From Aquilaria yunnanensis (taxonomy: Eukaryota > Streptophyta > Magnoliopsida > Malvales > Thymelaeaceae), in the NCBI GenBank assembly GCA_039654915.1, contig CM077597.1, positions 31,780,001-31,844,000 on the forward strand: DNA of 64,000 nt, in the 5' to 3' direction. Shown here piece by piece: positions 1 through 12,841 of the stretch. Each line of letters begins with the position of its first letter. The first letter of the stretch is position 1. The translations under genes were made by a program, and so were the position numbers. Under the pieces are notes generated by a model. The model worked only from the letters and a program-made list of their open reading frames with translations. It was not told the DNA's origin and made no database searches.

Positions 1-1298
1 TAGCTTTGGCTTTTCTCTCAAGTTACAGTTATTTAGGTAGGCAACTCCTTGCCAATTGCATATCATGCAACTCTTAGATAGTTGGGTGAACAACACTTGT
101 CCAAGCTCATCTCATGAACTTAAGCCTAACCTTATGCCTCTAAGTCCCTAATCCTATTGGAATAAATTAGTTAAGTTAGACCCAAAGTTAGCAATTTGGA
201 TATCACTATTATCCTATCACGCCTTACCAAGATGAACATAGGTGCTTTGCTTTGGCAAACCCACCCAATGTTGGCCAAAGTCTTGATGAGTGCCAACATT
301 TGGAAGGCATCACATTTAATGACTTAATATTTGGTTTGATGGATTTTTTCTTTTGATCTCACCAATTATTATCTCCGGTTGTCTTATACATGCATCACAT
401 ACAAATATAAAACACGCATCTCATGCTAACAATAAAGTAAATGTGACATGGTTACAGCCCAAACTATGCAATATCCTTAAGCCAATGAGAATATCATAAA
501 AGCCTAAGAAAAGAAAAGGGTCTTCACAAGCTCTTTATCCTCCTTGCTAGGTTGCTCTTTTGTTGTCACATCCTTGGACACACCACCTTGGATGATCCCA
601 TAATGTACAATGACATGAATAATAGAAACCTCGAGTTACATTTAAGGGGAGTAAGGTGAGAAAAGAATGTACAATGAGAATAACAAAAATAAGGCATGAC
701 TCGCAGTCTGTATTTACAAGTACAACCAACAAAGCCTATAACCGTGCACTATGCTTCAACCGCCAATCACCATAACATGTTAAATATCATTTAACAAACA
801 TGCATGCCAATTAACGCACATTGATTAACTAATTTTTATTAATGTGGCGCTTCGTATATGGTGGTCCCGTTAGCCGGTCAACAAGTGAGGTCATGGGGAG
901 CCGCCCTTGCGAGGGGTTGCTGCCCCCTGGTGCAAAAAAATTGTCTTACAATTATGTTGCCCAAGATCTTCTATTTTGAGCAACTAGGCACCCGAGACCA
1001 CCTCCATTCGAGCCACCAAAAGTACCCTACTCTCGGTGCCCAAACAGCACTAATATGATCCATGCTAGGTTTTTGCAATTATTGCAAGAATCCTAATCCA
1101 TATAGGTATTTCATACCAATCAATCTAGGGTTAATCTTATTAACCAATTTGTGTCGTTTCTTCATATATCTCATATATACATTACGAGTTCCGGTTTCAT
1201 GCATCATAAATCAATCTAATTAATCATGATCGAAAGCAACCAAACACAATACATCATATGATTCGACATTCAATCTCGATTTAGGGTTTCACCAATAG
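1..1298 (-). mobile_element. Ty1/copia copy K, 5' leader (continues left of window)
   Basis: This non-coding stretch aligns by eye, in the same orientation, with 58088-59289 (leader of element J) and with 27070-27972 plus 34354-34629 (leader of copy L). It lies between the primer site at about 1300 and the gag start, which would be just off the left edge, so K is a minus-strand copia element whose coding part is outside the window. Compared with J, K carries about 95 extra bases near 885-985, including a GC-rich core. I see no credible protein here. The assignment rests on shared words along the whole length and on the adjoining PBS and LTR. Confidence 0.8.
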
Positions 1299-1309
1299 CT
1301 TTGATACCA
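1292..1309 (-). other. Primer-binding site of copia copy K
   Basis: On the minus strand the sequence begins TGGTATCAAAGC directly after the LTR. This is the plant initiator-Met-tRNA-type PBS (TGGTATCAGAGC) with one change. Confidence 0.75.
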
Positions 1310-1310
1310 C

Positions 1311-2722
1311 TGAAGGGTTTTAGGTGCCAAACAAGTACAGTGGAATATAACCGAAACCCTCCATGATCCAAACCAAACGGGGTAAACTGGGTGTTCAAAA
1401 TTTTCATACCTAATTCGGTTGAGATCTTTCACCCAACTGTTGAGTAATATCACAAAACCTGAACAGTTGACGTGTTCAAGCTCTCTACAGTATCCACATA
1501 AGCCTTTCAGGATCACCACGCCTCCACCATGTCTAAGTAGATTTGTTTCTCTTGCGCTTGCAGTGCTAGCTTGCGTCCTCCAATGAATGGTAAAAGAAGA
1601 GTGCGGCTAAAACTTTTGGGAGTATAGGGCAAGAGCTACGAATTTCTCATTATATGATGTATTTATATTGAAACTCAACTTCCAAGCCTAATGGGTTTCA
1701 AAGCCCTAATCCAATTAGGTTTAATTTTGGGCTTAATAATGGCTCAACTTTTGGGCCAATTATTAATACAAAATTATCATGAAACCATAACCCAAATAAA
1801 TTAGCCCATCCACACAAATAATCCAAATAGGCTTTATGTGTGTGACCCAATAGGCTTTTACCACATTGGCAATTATCATAAATCATATTTATGATCATAA
1901 GCAATGAGCGGTGCCTAGCAACACATCATTGCTACCCAAGTGACAATATTGTCGATGATTCAACTAAACCTTTATGATCATTATCCGTATATGCCATTGT
2001 CCCTTTGTCAAAGATATCAAGACCAAGCACAAGACATGGAATATGTCACTCTCGTATAGCCTGATATATGGTTTCTTGATTATCGAGTAGACCAACTTAA
2101 ACTAATGACATTGATATCATATATCAACTCATCTGAGCATGGTCATGCATTTTCTAAGTCTCACTCTATCAAAGGGCTCGAAGATATCACTCCCGTAACA
2201 TAGGTGGGACAAATCCCATCTTGATCATACAAAATCCTCCACATGATATGTAACATACCCAATGACCTCCTTCAGGTTTACTCAGTTACAAGCAATAAAG
2301 GGAAGCAACAAAGTATGAGACTCACATGTAGGGAGCCTTGATTACCTTAGATCAAAGGACTACATATACCATGATCACTATGAGAATCCCTTATGACACT
2401 CATATAACGATCCATGAAGCATTCTCATGGTGGGTCGGTCCAGTACACAAGTTCTCCAACTTGTACCCATATGTAGACTATATATCTCGTATTAGTCTCC
2501 ACATATGCTTGTTGTTATGTATTATTGTAACCTGCTCCACGATAATACTAAACCAAGGAAATTTAATAATATCATTATTGTGGGGTTATAATTATGTTTA
2601 TTACATTACATAGAAACAAAAAAACAAACATAATTATTGGATTAATGCCTTAATAATATATTATGATTCGATGTGCAAAAATACAATCATCTCATGATTG
2701 ACTTTTGGGCACAACACTATCA
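1311..2722 (-). repeat. 5' LTR of copia copy K (1.41 kb)
   Basis: The segment starts TGAAGGG and ends ACTATCA on the plus strand, beside the PBS. It is collinear with five other LTR copies in the window: 34630-36036, 37914-39335, 44449-45862 (opposite strand), 52526-53957 and 59303-60693. Shared landmarks include the GATCATAAATCACATTTATGATCAT near-palindrome (about 1866-1896 here) and the terminal word GGGCACAACACTA. As the element is on the minus strand and the PBS lies to the left, this is the 5' LTR. No TSD can be tested because the other end is off-window. Confidence 0.85.
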
Positions 2723-4104
2723 CAAATTTTCTTCTCAATTTATATTTTAGCTTCATTTAGGTTAAGAAGGATTTATACAAACTTTTATAGTTGAGTTGCA
2801 GGTTTTGGCAAAGTTTGGAGCAAACTCACCTTGCAACATGCCCATGTAGTGCCTTACATGCCATATTACACACCTATGTCTGAGCTACATGCCCATGAGT
2901 CAAACCATGTCATTAATTGGTGAGATTATGTTGTAAAGGAGTTACACAACCTTGAACATAACCATGTACCAAACTATGTTTGACTGCTGATTAAGGTTTT
3001 TTAGGTTATTTTCTGAAAACAAAAGAAAGAGTTGAAAGAGGTGAATCAAAACAAAAAATGTAAGAGATTTTCAAGGAGAAAGGCTACTGGAGGTAGGTTT
3101 GATGATCAAAACCATTTATTGCATGCTGGATCAAGGATGTCTTGGAGGAGAAGCAAATTAATGATGGAGACTTTGTTTGTTAGTTTTTCTTTGATTCTAT
3201 TGTGTTTATTTATGGCATTATGAGCTAGATTTTACTACTCATGCCTAGAGTAGATGAACCCTAGGATGATTTTGTGATTGTGATTACTTTTTGGTTTAAT
3301 ATGATTATGCTTTTCTTGGGATTTATCCAATATTCTTTGATGTGTTGATTAATAATAGCTAGCCTAGTAAGTCAATGTGGGATGATGAACATATGACAAG
3401 TAGTATTTGGTGTGTTTGTTGTGGATCATTGTTAGGTAGAAGGAATATTATCATAATCAGGAGTAATTTGTGGAATGTAATATCTCCGGACTAGGGTAAA
3501 ACCTAAAAGTGGGTCGTAGGATGAGTAATATATTCTTAGGAAGTGCGGTAGGCCTAGACACCCTATTGGTGACTTAAGAATAGTGATTAGTGTAACGAGA
3601 ATGATAGGAGCTAATCTAATTTAGGTAGTACTTTGCGCTCCAAGTTAATCGCAATCCTATTAAATTGAAGTAAAAGCAACATAAGAGATTTCTAAGGCGA
3701 TTCGATTCTAAGTATGAGGTATCTTATTGTTGATTATTTGAATTATTTTTCCACTACCAATAATTAGTTGTTAATTATTTTTACTACAATAGTTTAGTTT
3801 AGTTGATTCATAGTAGTTAGTTAAACAAACATACTTTAATTGTCAGGTAGATAAGAGAGAAAGCTTGACTATGTTAGACAAGCTTTATTCTTTAGGAAAA
3901 ATGATCTTGGTACTTACCACTACTATACTTTGATGATAGATGCATTTGCCTATAAGTTCACATATTTATAAGTATAGAGAGATTTGACACATCCACATTA
4001 ATTTTTAGTGTAATGGTAAAGGTTTGTGTGAACTGTGAACACACCACAATGTTTCTAATTTGTCTTCATTTGACAATTGTCCATATTGAAGGAATAATCA
4101 TTCT
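2723..4104. other. Unassigned repeat-like DNA without a gene
   Basis: About 1.4 kb without a recognisable coding region. The text around 2820-3230 and 3480-3960 reminds me of untranslated regions of plant Ty3 elements of the Tat/Athila group, but no diagnostic domain is present and I cannot confirm this. The last 45 bases (about 4060-4104) look like the decayed pol end of the LTR fragment that follows. Confidence 0.3.
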
Positions 4105-4930
4105 GAGGAAGGGGAAGATGATGGGAGTCAGCAAGAATAAATGACCCCTTAGGCATCACAAGTGGACCAATGACAAGAAAGAGAGAAAAATTGTTCATGG
4201 ACACACTTGAAGAGCTCATCATGTGACTTTTCAAGTTGCAAGAGGCAAATGGTGCATCTAGGGTCTTGAATGAGCTACAATGAGTCAATTCTAGACTAGG
4301 GATTCATATGCTGGAAGCTTAAGGCATATGTCGACACAAATGTACAAGTGCACCTTAGTGCATCAAGAGCCCGAGACTCTATGCATGCTAAATCACACTC
4401 GAGAGCTCTAGGGGCATGTGAGAAGGTTCTAGTGTCCTAAGCTACATTATTTCATGTATTCCATATGGTTTTTATTTCTTTTATGCTTAAGGATGCATTT
4501 TGTGCATTTCTTGAAGCCAAATGCCTTTTAAATGCACTAAAAAGGGCTATTTGCTTGTTTTAGGGCAACTTCTAACTAGATTAGGACGTCTAGCCCTTTT
4601 ACACTTATGTTTATCCTTATTTAGGATTTATTTTGCCTAAGGCCTAGAAAACAATATTAAAAGGCTAGACTATCCTTGTTTGGAGACAGATTACATTGAA
4701 TACAGCTTTTATTGGAATAGCATTATGTCTTTGGTTCTTTGTGAACTTAACTTGGCACATCAAGAATTTTCTTTTCTTTGTGTATTTCTCCTATATGTCT
4801 CATTTCTAATCACCGGCTGGTTAGGGTTGGGGGGTTTGTCTAGTCTTTTGTAGGTGTATTTTTGGAGCTCTTAACAACCTTGGGTGAGTTTCTGGTTTTT
4901 ATATGCATGGGGTTTGTATCAATTAGTGTG
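4105..4930 (+). repeat. 3' LTR of a Ty3 family-A element, with PPT
   Basis: A purine run at 4105-4118 (GAGGAAGGGGAAGA) is followed by TGATGGGAGTC, the same PPT/LTR junction seen on the minus strand at 28832/28818 in element A. About 50 bases inside the LTR the plus strand can be read as GPMTRKREK, the basic pol C-terminal motif that also lies inside the LTR of element A and of the fragment at 47561. The right end is uncertain. Only a few dozen bases of pol precede the PPT, so this is a truncated 3' end, not a clean solo LTR. Confidence 0.6.
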
Positions 4931-4939
4931 GCAAAACAT

Positions 4940-5480
4940 GGTCTTAGGACCCTGAATTTATTACCACCAGTAAGCTCTTAGGAAACTATGATCTCATTTA
5001 GGTTATAATTGGCTAATTATTACTCATGAAATATTTTAAATCATTACATACAACTAGTTAGCCTACCTTGTATAGAAAGTATGCATGCATTGTCTTGGTT
5101 ATGCAATAAAAAGTAAATAAAATAGTAAAAAAAACCATGGCATACCAATTAATAAAACATAAGTTAAAGCTAGACAATATGTAAAAGCTATAGTTCCTTT
5201 CACTTCAAGCAATAATTGTGTTCCATACATTTGAACCTTATATGCAACCAAATGTAACCTTAGAGTTATACATACTAGTGGACATTAGTAGAGGCATATG
5301 AAAAATACCAGACATATAATTGAGACAACAATATCTACTATGATCCATGCTTTAAGATAACTTTCTTAGTTACTGACTTGCTCTAACTAGGTACACACAT
5401 TAAATTTAATTTTTTTTTCTTAAATACCTCAAATAAGTTTCTTACCAAGCAAGAAAAGCAACTAAGTAAGGTAAGGTTGA
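4940..5480 (-). repeat. Inverted fragment of the long LTR at 5481-8096
   Basis: Read on the minus strand, this aligns with about 7320-7910. The clearest block is 4967-5095 against 7755-7890, with shared words such as ACTATGAT, TTGGCTA and ACAACTAGTTA. It is therefore the 3' part of the same LTR family in opposite orientation, truncated, and tail-to-tail with the longer copy. There is no coding content. Confidence 0.55.
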
Positions 5481-8096
5481 GTTCCTAAGTGTAAAATGGC
5501 ATTTAAGGCTAAGAAAGATAAAATGGTAATTTTAAATAAATTTAGTGGCATGGCCACAATTTTAGTGAAATTAAGGTTGTTTAATTATTTTTAACTAAAT
5601 AATTGAAGACCATAAGTATTTCTTTCCATTTGAACCAAAAGAGGAAGGTAAGGGCTAAAAATGCACTAAGTGTGAAATTCAGCTCTTATGTCTTATAATG
5701 GCTTATGTGGCTTAAGGGGAAAGTGTGTAGGTAATAAAAATCTTTCTTTGGGAACAAGGAGAGACAATGGTGGAAGGGTTCAAGTGGCCTAAATGAATCA
5801 AAACTAATTTTCGGGGCCAAAGTGACAAGTAGGTGAAAAATTGGCAATTGGGAGTAGTTGAGATATATTTGGATGAGTTTGCCACTATTCATTATCTTCT
5901 TCGCAAGCCATTTTCTAATGTCCTTCTTCTACGTAGCTCACCATATTCATTTTCCCCAAATTTCTCAAAATTTTCAGAAAGTTGAAGGTCCTAAAGCATT
6001 TACATCAAGTCCTTAGCTAGCTTTTTGTGTATTAGGTGCATTTAAGTTATTTCTCATAATTTTTTTTGTATCAAACCCTAAGTTAAGCTAGTTTGCTTCT
6101 ATTGGGTTGTTTATAAGCTTAACAAATGTCATAAAGGGTCTTGAATTTGTACCCTTGGTGTCCATTTTCTTTGGAATTTGGCTTGGAATTCAAGAAGAGC
6201 AAGTTGAGCTTAAGTGTGCCTTATGCTATTTGCTTTCTTTGACCTTGTTTCACTTGCAATTTAAGGTAAGGGTTTGAGTTCATCTTAATTAGATAATGCA
6301 TATAAACATTTTTTTGCAAGTGTATTGGCCACAAGGATAATGAATTGGGGAAAGTTTGGTGCATGTTCTAACAAGAGACGAGGTCGAGGATGTGCTTGAC
6401 GTTGTGGCACCTAGGATAGTGCTACAAGACTAGTAGCATGAACTGGATGTAAGGAGTAATGGCCTATTGTACCACCCTTGGCACTATGATGCAAAGTTAA
6501 AGCTCCTCATGATGAAGGCATACTAAAGGGACTCAAATTACTTAGTTTTTATCCCTAGGCTATCCTAAGTCATTCTATACCTTTGGTTATGTCTAAAACT
6601 AATTCCTAAGTTTGAAATTATGCATTTTGTAAGTGGTAACTAAGAAATGTGGTAAGGTTATGGAAAAAAGGGTGGTAAAGTAGGTTATGATGCCTAAGAA
6701 GCTAAGAGGCACTAAAGGGACTAAAGAAGGGTTGAGCACTCCATTGACGCAAGTAAGAGGTCTTAGGTATCTAGGGTAATGAAGTGAAACCTAAGGAAGT
6801 CATAAGTAAACCATAGTATTTGGTAACTTGAGCCACTAAGTTGCCCAAGTGAAGCTCAAAGAGGTTGGTGAAGTAGAGCCACATAAGGAGTTACCTTGCA
6901 CAATAAGATAAAGGAAAGATGGGTAAGTGTAGGCCAATAATTGCTAACTTATTGCAAGACCTATAAGTGGACTTCATCGGGTAAGTAAAAAGTTAGCATT
7001 GGATGCAAAAGGCCAATGTACAAAGAGCCCCAGCCATTTGAGCTTACCACAAAGTTAAAATACTTACAGGATGTAAGGTAGTCCAAAGTGCATTATGTAT
7101 GTTCATCCATCCATCCATTAATCTCATATCCATTTGCATCATTGCTTTTGTTGTTGTGGTTTTCATTGTCCTTGTATTCTTTTATTCTTTGGTTGCCAAA
7201 TCTAGCATAATTGTTTGCTTGCGAATTCTCTTTATAAGAACCCCCCAAAGGACCTTTAGTGAGTACAGCTACGTACTCATCGCTTAAGTTTCATTGTGGA
7301 GGGTTTGTTAGTGGCCTAACAACTTAGTTATAAGGTAAGTTTTCTTGTTTGCATGTATCTATTTATTTTGAATCCATGGGATTCTATGTTTACCTATAAG
7401 CAAAGTTATGCTAACTTAAGTGCTTATGCCGTTTCAGTTAAGAGGCTAATGTTTGCACAAGGAAAAGCACGAGCTTTGCCTTTGGAACCATTAAGCTCAA
7501 AGGTGGGATCCATGTTTTGTGGGTCTTAATAGTGATTTTTTTATGTATATAAAGTGCTTTATGCACTAAGTAGTCACCTTTTTAGGAGCCATTATTGTGT
7601 TGAACACTTGAGTTGTTTTTTGGTGCATGCTAAGGTTGTGAAGTGTGCACTAGTTGTTACTTGAAGTCAAGGGAACTAGACTTTTAATGTATTGGCCTGT
7701 GTTTTAACTTGTGGTTTTGAACAATTGGCACCATTTTTTTCTTATTATTTTTATCTTATAGCTAGGAAAAATGCATGCATAACTTTTTACTGGGCAAGCT
7801 GAGTAACTAGTTGCATGTAAATTGTTTTAATTTACCCACAAGTAATGACTAGCCAACTCTAACTTAGAAGGATCATAGTCCCTAAGCACTTACTAATTTA
7901 AGCTAATTTAGGGTACCAAGTCCTTGTTCCACGATAGTTGGTACTAGGGCAAGTCGATGGTCCTAGTAGAGGCAATAAGTCCATAAGATCCAAGTGTTCC
8001 TTGTGCTAAGTGTAGCTAGCACTACTTATAAGTTCTTTGGTGTTGTTGTCTGGCGTTGGTTGAAGGTGTATAGGTAGTAATCTATTAAGGTGTTAG
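5481..8096 (+). repeat. Long LTR-like sequence, chromovirus type
   Basis: About 2.6 kb without a gene. Its last 600 bases match 4940-5480 in inverted orientation. The composition (short pyrimidine/purine blocks, tracts like AAACCCTAAGTT near 6070) resembles the 2-2.5 kb LTRs of elements E and N in this window. I could not fix its ends; element F begins at 8097. Calling it a solo LTR is inference. Confidence 0.4.
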
Positions 8097-10057
8097 TGTA
8101 AGGGTCTTTGGCTTACCCCAGTGTGGAGCCAACTCGGGATCATTAATTTAATTGACATTTAGTAGTCCTGCTCTTAGTTGCAGTTGGCTAAGTTAGTGCT
8201 TGTATGATTTAAAACTTATGTGCTACTATTTTGTTATCACAGAATATGCATCATGCAAGTTTCACTTCAGCAATTTTAATTTGCAACAACCAAAACTTTC
8301 AAGTAATTGCCATGGGATAAACAAGAATCAGAAAACTAAGTACTGAAGTCATAAAATAATTTTACTTAGGCTTTAAGCATTAACTTTATGTACATCCACC
8401 ATCTTTATGTACATCCAAAAGCAACCACTAATGTATTTGCACACCGAGGTTAGCAAAATAGTTCATACTAGAGGCCATTAGGTACATGAGTACCAACATA
8501 TTCACAAAGATCTAGTTTGAGACCTCAGAATGAAGTTTCCCACTTAAGCTTGTAGCTTCCAAGATGAGAACTTGACTTCTTCATGTACTTAGCCTACAAC
8601 TAAGGCCACAATCAAACTCTTAGATTAGCATATAAATTGCTAACCAAATAACTTAGAATCAAAGATGATTCAAGTACTTGGTGCCTAGAGCCAAAAATTT
8701 CTTAGCAACCCACTTATTGGGTGCTAGATTCACACTTGAAGAATCTACACAATGTGACACTTAGATGGGTGAGAAATCAATAATTATTAGTAAGGGACTA
8801 ATACCTACAAAATAAATATTTAGGACACACAAATATATATAATGATGTATAAGTGCTTTGTGATGCAAGCTCAAAAATATCCTAAGGTCTTAACCAGGGG
8901 CTATGGCCTCAAAAACTTGGGCTGTGGCTCTAGGGGCTTGAGTTACTTCTACCCTTAGAATTGCTCTCAGGGTTGTGGCCCTAACTTCTGGGGCTACAGC
9001 CCTGGGGTATGTTTACGCCTCTTATATTTTTGTGAACCAATGCCCGATTTACCTCTTTTTCCACACGACTTGGTCTAATCCCCTTGGCAACCAGCTCCCA
9101 TATTCTTACACATGATAAATGACATGTATATGCATCAATTAAGAACTTGGTAACACAAAAATCCATTACCAAACACAAGATTACAAGCTTCAAACCTCCT
9201 ATGCATACTTGCACCAATAACTTGCAATTCAATGTAGTTCTTATTCTAGCCCAGCAGAATGAATTGCCCAAGCATAAACAACATAGAATATAATCATAGT
9301 TTGAGAAAAATGTAGCTAAATCATAGTCACATGCCCTTATTCCTTGCGAGAATGAAAACTTTTCTCCTTGGACCACCTTTGCACAATCACCTTGCTAGCT
9401 TGCTATTCAACCTTTGCAAGCCAAATTTGAGCTTAGGGATCAATCATACACATTACCCAAGCCCTATTTTACTTAAAAAACATCTGAACCTCATCCAAAA
9501 TCCAAGAATTAAAGCTTATGAAAGGGAGAAATGTGATCACTTGCCTCTTTGAGCTTAAATAAGCTAATTGCTTCAAGAAACCACTAACTTAAGCTTCAAT
9601 TTTGTAACAAATGGATTGGGAAGGGTTTTGTAAGCTTAGTGCCTGGTAGAAATGTGTATGAGGAAAATGGATGAGGAAGAAGTTTATCCTCCATCTTTTT
9701 ATCTCATCTTTAATTTCCTTTAATCCCCTAACTTCTTCAATTATGCTAAGTTGGTCCTAATGTCTAACATTGGCTTGTTTACCCAATTCATAAATGAGTT
9801 TTGAACTAGGAATTATAAAAACACAACAAGACATATAATTCCATGGTTTCAAAACACTCATGACTCAAAGTAGGGGGTTTTCTCAAAAAAATTACCATAT
9901 TGCTTTTTGTGGCTAAGCTTTGCTCAAATGGCCATATTACTAACATTATTCTACATTAATTCATTAAATACATTACTTTGTGTTTAAATAAGGTTTCTAA
10001 GCATGAAATTGACACTTACCTTGATAATCTTGATTTTGGTATTGAAGAGCCTTAACA
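8097..10057 (-). repeat. 3' LTR of element F (1.96 kb)
   Basis: It begins TGTAAGGG and ends CCTTAACA on the plus strand, so on the element strand it reads TGTTAAGG...CCCTTACA. The first 810 bases align with the 5' LTR copy at 17230-18011, and the right end abuts the PPT. Open frames inside it, such as the one near 8981-9376 on the minus strand, resemble nothing and are taken as chance. Confidence 0.85.
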
Positions 10058-10071
10058 TTCTTCCCACCTTT
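10058..10071 (-). other. Polypurine tract of element F
   Basis: The minus strand reads AAAGGTGGGAAGAA immediately before the LTR start TGTTAAGG. This is the expected plus-strand primer site. Confidence 0.75.
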
Positions 10072-10435
10072 TGAAATTTGGTCCATCAAATTTCATTGTA
10101 ATTGAGCACATTCCCTTGGATATTGCTCTTGTATGCCTTACTTGGTTTCCCAAGTGGCTTCTTCTTCTATACGATTGGACTAAAAAATTTTGACCATAAG
10201 TATATAGTTGATTCTCAGCTTTTTTACTTGTTTATCGAAATTCTAACCGAAAAATCCTCATAGGACAAGTCCTCCCTTAACAAGAGAAAAATTGAAGGTA
10301 ACACTTGTTCCAGGTCCATCACACACTTCTTTAATAGACTCACGTGAAATACATTATGCACCGTGATTGGTGGGGTAGCAACACTAACTTATACACCACT
10401 TTCTTGACTTTTTTTAGAATTTCAAAAGGACCAAT
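10072..10435 (-). pseudogene. Chromodomain-like C-terminal end of element F pol
   Basis: The minus strand encodes EEATWETK followed, after a stop, by a QYPRECAQLQ-like end. This matches the usual chromodomain tail of plant chromoviruses (EATWE...YP.L), as in element E at about 20580. Stops and frame changes are present. The reading is cut at 10435 by the insertion of solo LTR N and resumes at 12842. In intact relatives this domain is thought to guide integration into marked chromatin (family knowledge). Confidence 0.7.
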
Positions 10436-12836
10436 TGTTATGACTCCCATGGAAGCTTGTTTGAAGAAGGTAAAGTGTTTGAGACTTAGTTTGGAGCCTT
10501 AATTTAAATTCACATAGCAAGAATAGGTAAATTTAGCAAAGTTCACTAAGTTCCAAGAAGGTTAGGGCACTAAATGAGGTTCGGGGGCAAAATGATAATT
10601 TTATGGCCCGAATAGTCGGGCCGGGTCCTAACTGTTAAGAATAAGTTTTTAAAACCTAATTTCTACTTTTTAACTCAAGTTTAGTTCAAATAAATGAGAT
10701 TTGACCAAGTTTGACTAAGGTTACCTAAAGGAGGGGACTTATTTGAAACTTCTTAAATTCTTGGACGGCTTCTTGGTTAAGAGGCATATAAAATTGGTAA
10801 AGTGAAGGTGAGGCTGCCATTTTGATCCTTAAACTTGAGCTCACCCTTCACCGTACCAATTCTCCATCAATCCAAGCGCAAAACCAAGGGATTTTGATGA
10901 AAATGGAAGCCACCAAGGGTATGTATGCTATGGGGGGCTTATTTCAAGCATAGTTTTAAGTTTTTGAAGCTTGGAACCAAGTTTTTCACCATCCCCTAGT
11001 TTTGATATGGGGTAACACTTATGTTCTTGGTAGATTCTTGTTTATTAGAAGCTTGGAAGCTTGGGTTTTGACTAGGAGTTAATTTTTTATGTGTTTTGTG
11101 CCTTTGTTTGCTTGGAACTAGGTAAAACTTTGTGGAACTTGGATTTGTGAGCAAGGGTTGCTTGTTTCTTGCTTGTGAGGTGAAGGTAAGGCAAGGGATT
11201 TATGTTTTCAAGCTTAATTGATGCTATTGGAATGAGTTTGCTTGATGAATTCAAGTGGTTCTAGCAATAGCATTAGTTTTTGGGCAAAGTTGGTTAATGA
11301 TGGACTATGAGGTTTGTGATGTTTGGAATGATGTTTAAATGCATCATGGGTTGGCTTGTGATAGTTGGTTGTGATTTATACAACATGTTTTACATGTATG
11401 TGAAGTTTAGAGGCTAACCAAGCATGTTTGATATGTTTGGTAAGTGTCCAAAGTTCATAGCAACAAAAACTAGTCGTAGGTATTGGTGACATGTCGCCAG
11501 TACCCGTGACACATCGTTATTACCATGAAAACTGGTAGCTTATTACCAACTATGGCAACACATCACCACAGACATGGTTGTTGAAAATTTCAAATTTTGT
11601 TAGGGAGGTTGAGAGGAGGCCTAAGGGGGTTCTTAGGGTACCTTGGGGTCTAAGCGTTCGAGGGGTACTTTGAGTCTTCCAAAACTCCTTCGAGACCTAG
11701 AAGTGTTCTTGAATTTTTTGCAATCTTATGGTTACTTCCACCATAAGCAAGGAAATTAGTTTTCGAAGGATAACAACCAGGTATCACTAGTTTAGGTGAA
11801 AGGTTTAGTACCCTTGGTGACCTAGCCGTTCAGTTAGCCGTGAGGTTGCAAGGTGAAACCTTAGTGCACCTAGTCTATAAGGTCTTTATGGCCTAGGCTA
11901 CAATAGTCCTGCCATAGTTCCCTTGTACAAAATAAGGAAGAGTTTCAACTTGTGATTTATCATTAGTTAGGCTGGCAAGCTAAGCTTGTTGGAGGACAAG
12001 GTAATACCATGTAGTTCAAGGACTAGGTTGAGGAAAAGTCCCAGGGGACTTAGATTATGGGCATAAGTCTAGCCTCAGGCTGTATGAGCTCATAGTAGGT
12101 TACATATATTTATATATGTGGAGTCCTTAGTAACTTTTCTTGCAGGCGAAGTGAAGACCCTTACTGAGAATGTCTGAATTCTCATTCCCTAGTTAAGTTG
12201 TGCAGATACTGACATTGTTAGGCTGGATAACCGTGAGGGTTGTCGCAGTAGTTTGTTTGTCTACAGTTACTATGCTTGAGAATCTTTATGATTCTAGTCT
12301 ACTTGGGTTAATTATTGGTTAAGTAACAGTGCTAACTATAGTGTTTTTCTTGGTCACAGAGCCTAGTAGCACGTGGACAAGCTTTTATGACTTGCCACTG
12401 TGATTCATTTCTAAGGCGGGAGTTAGTTCAAGAAGATCTCAGTTAAGGCTTGTATATATCATACTCCTAGTTGCCTCATTTGTCTATAATGGACTCCTAG
12501 ATTCTAAGGTTGCTCTTGGGTGAGGGCATTAGTCTATTTTATGTATGAATGCTCCCGCACAGTTGTTTTGTGTAGTAAATTCACATAAATGTTGATTTGG
12601 TGTGCTTTGGCTATTTGAATTTGTTTTTTTTAATGGAAATTATCTTCGCCAAGTGAATGTTTTATGATTTCTTTCAACTTAAGTCAAAGCATAAGAACAT
12701 GCATTTTGCATATTCTAGGTTAATCAATTGGTACCATGTAGTTTTAATCCACAAACAAATACAACTAGCAAATTGCAACCCCCGTGAGAGCAGTTCTCAC
12801 AGGCTTCCTGGGCAAAGGCTGTGGACGGCCATGTTA
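10436..12836 (+). repeat. Solo LTR N (2.4 kb), same family as element E LTR, inserted in F
   Basis: It runs from TGTTATGACT to GGCCATGTTA and is inversely collinear with the 3' LTR of E (18171-20516), for example 12120-12420 against the complement of about 18540-18820. The flanks are CCAAT (10431-10435) and CCTAT (12837-12841), a 5-bp TSD with one change. Removing the insert brings the two parts of F's integrase/chromodomain region into the order seen in E at about 20870, which independently supports the insertion. There is no internal region, so it is a solo LTR left by LTR-LTR recombination. Confidence 0.85.
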
Positions 12837-12841
12837 CCTAT

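Noticed and set aside
1292..1309. tRNA gene suggested by tRNA-complementary words (also at 17212, 34616, 51593, 59290)
   Set aside because: Only the 12-18 nt complementary to a tRNA 3' end are present, each next to an LTR; they are primer-binding sites.
4055..4288. Minus-strand open frame of 77 codons
   Set aside because: It is the shadow of the Ty3 LTR/pol end on the plus strand (PPT at 4105, GPMTRKREK); no features of its own.
8981..9376. Minus-strand frame of 131 codons in the F 3' LTR
   Set aside because: Composition and position inside an LTR, no recognisable domain, and not preserved in the 5' LTR copy (which is truncated before it).
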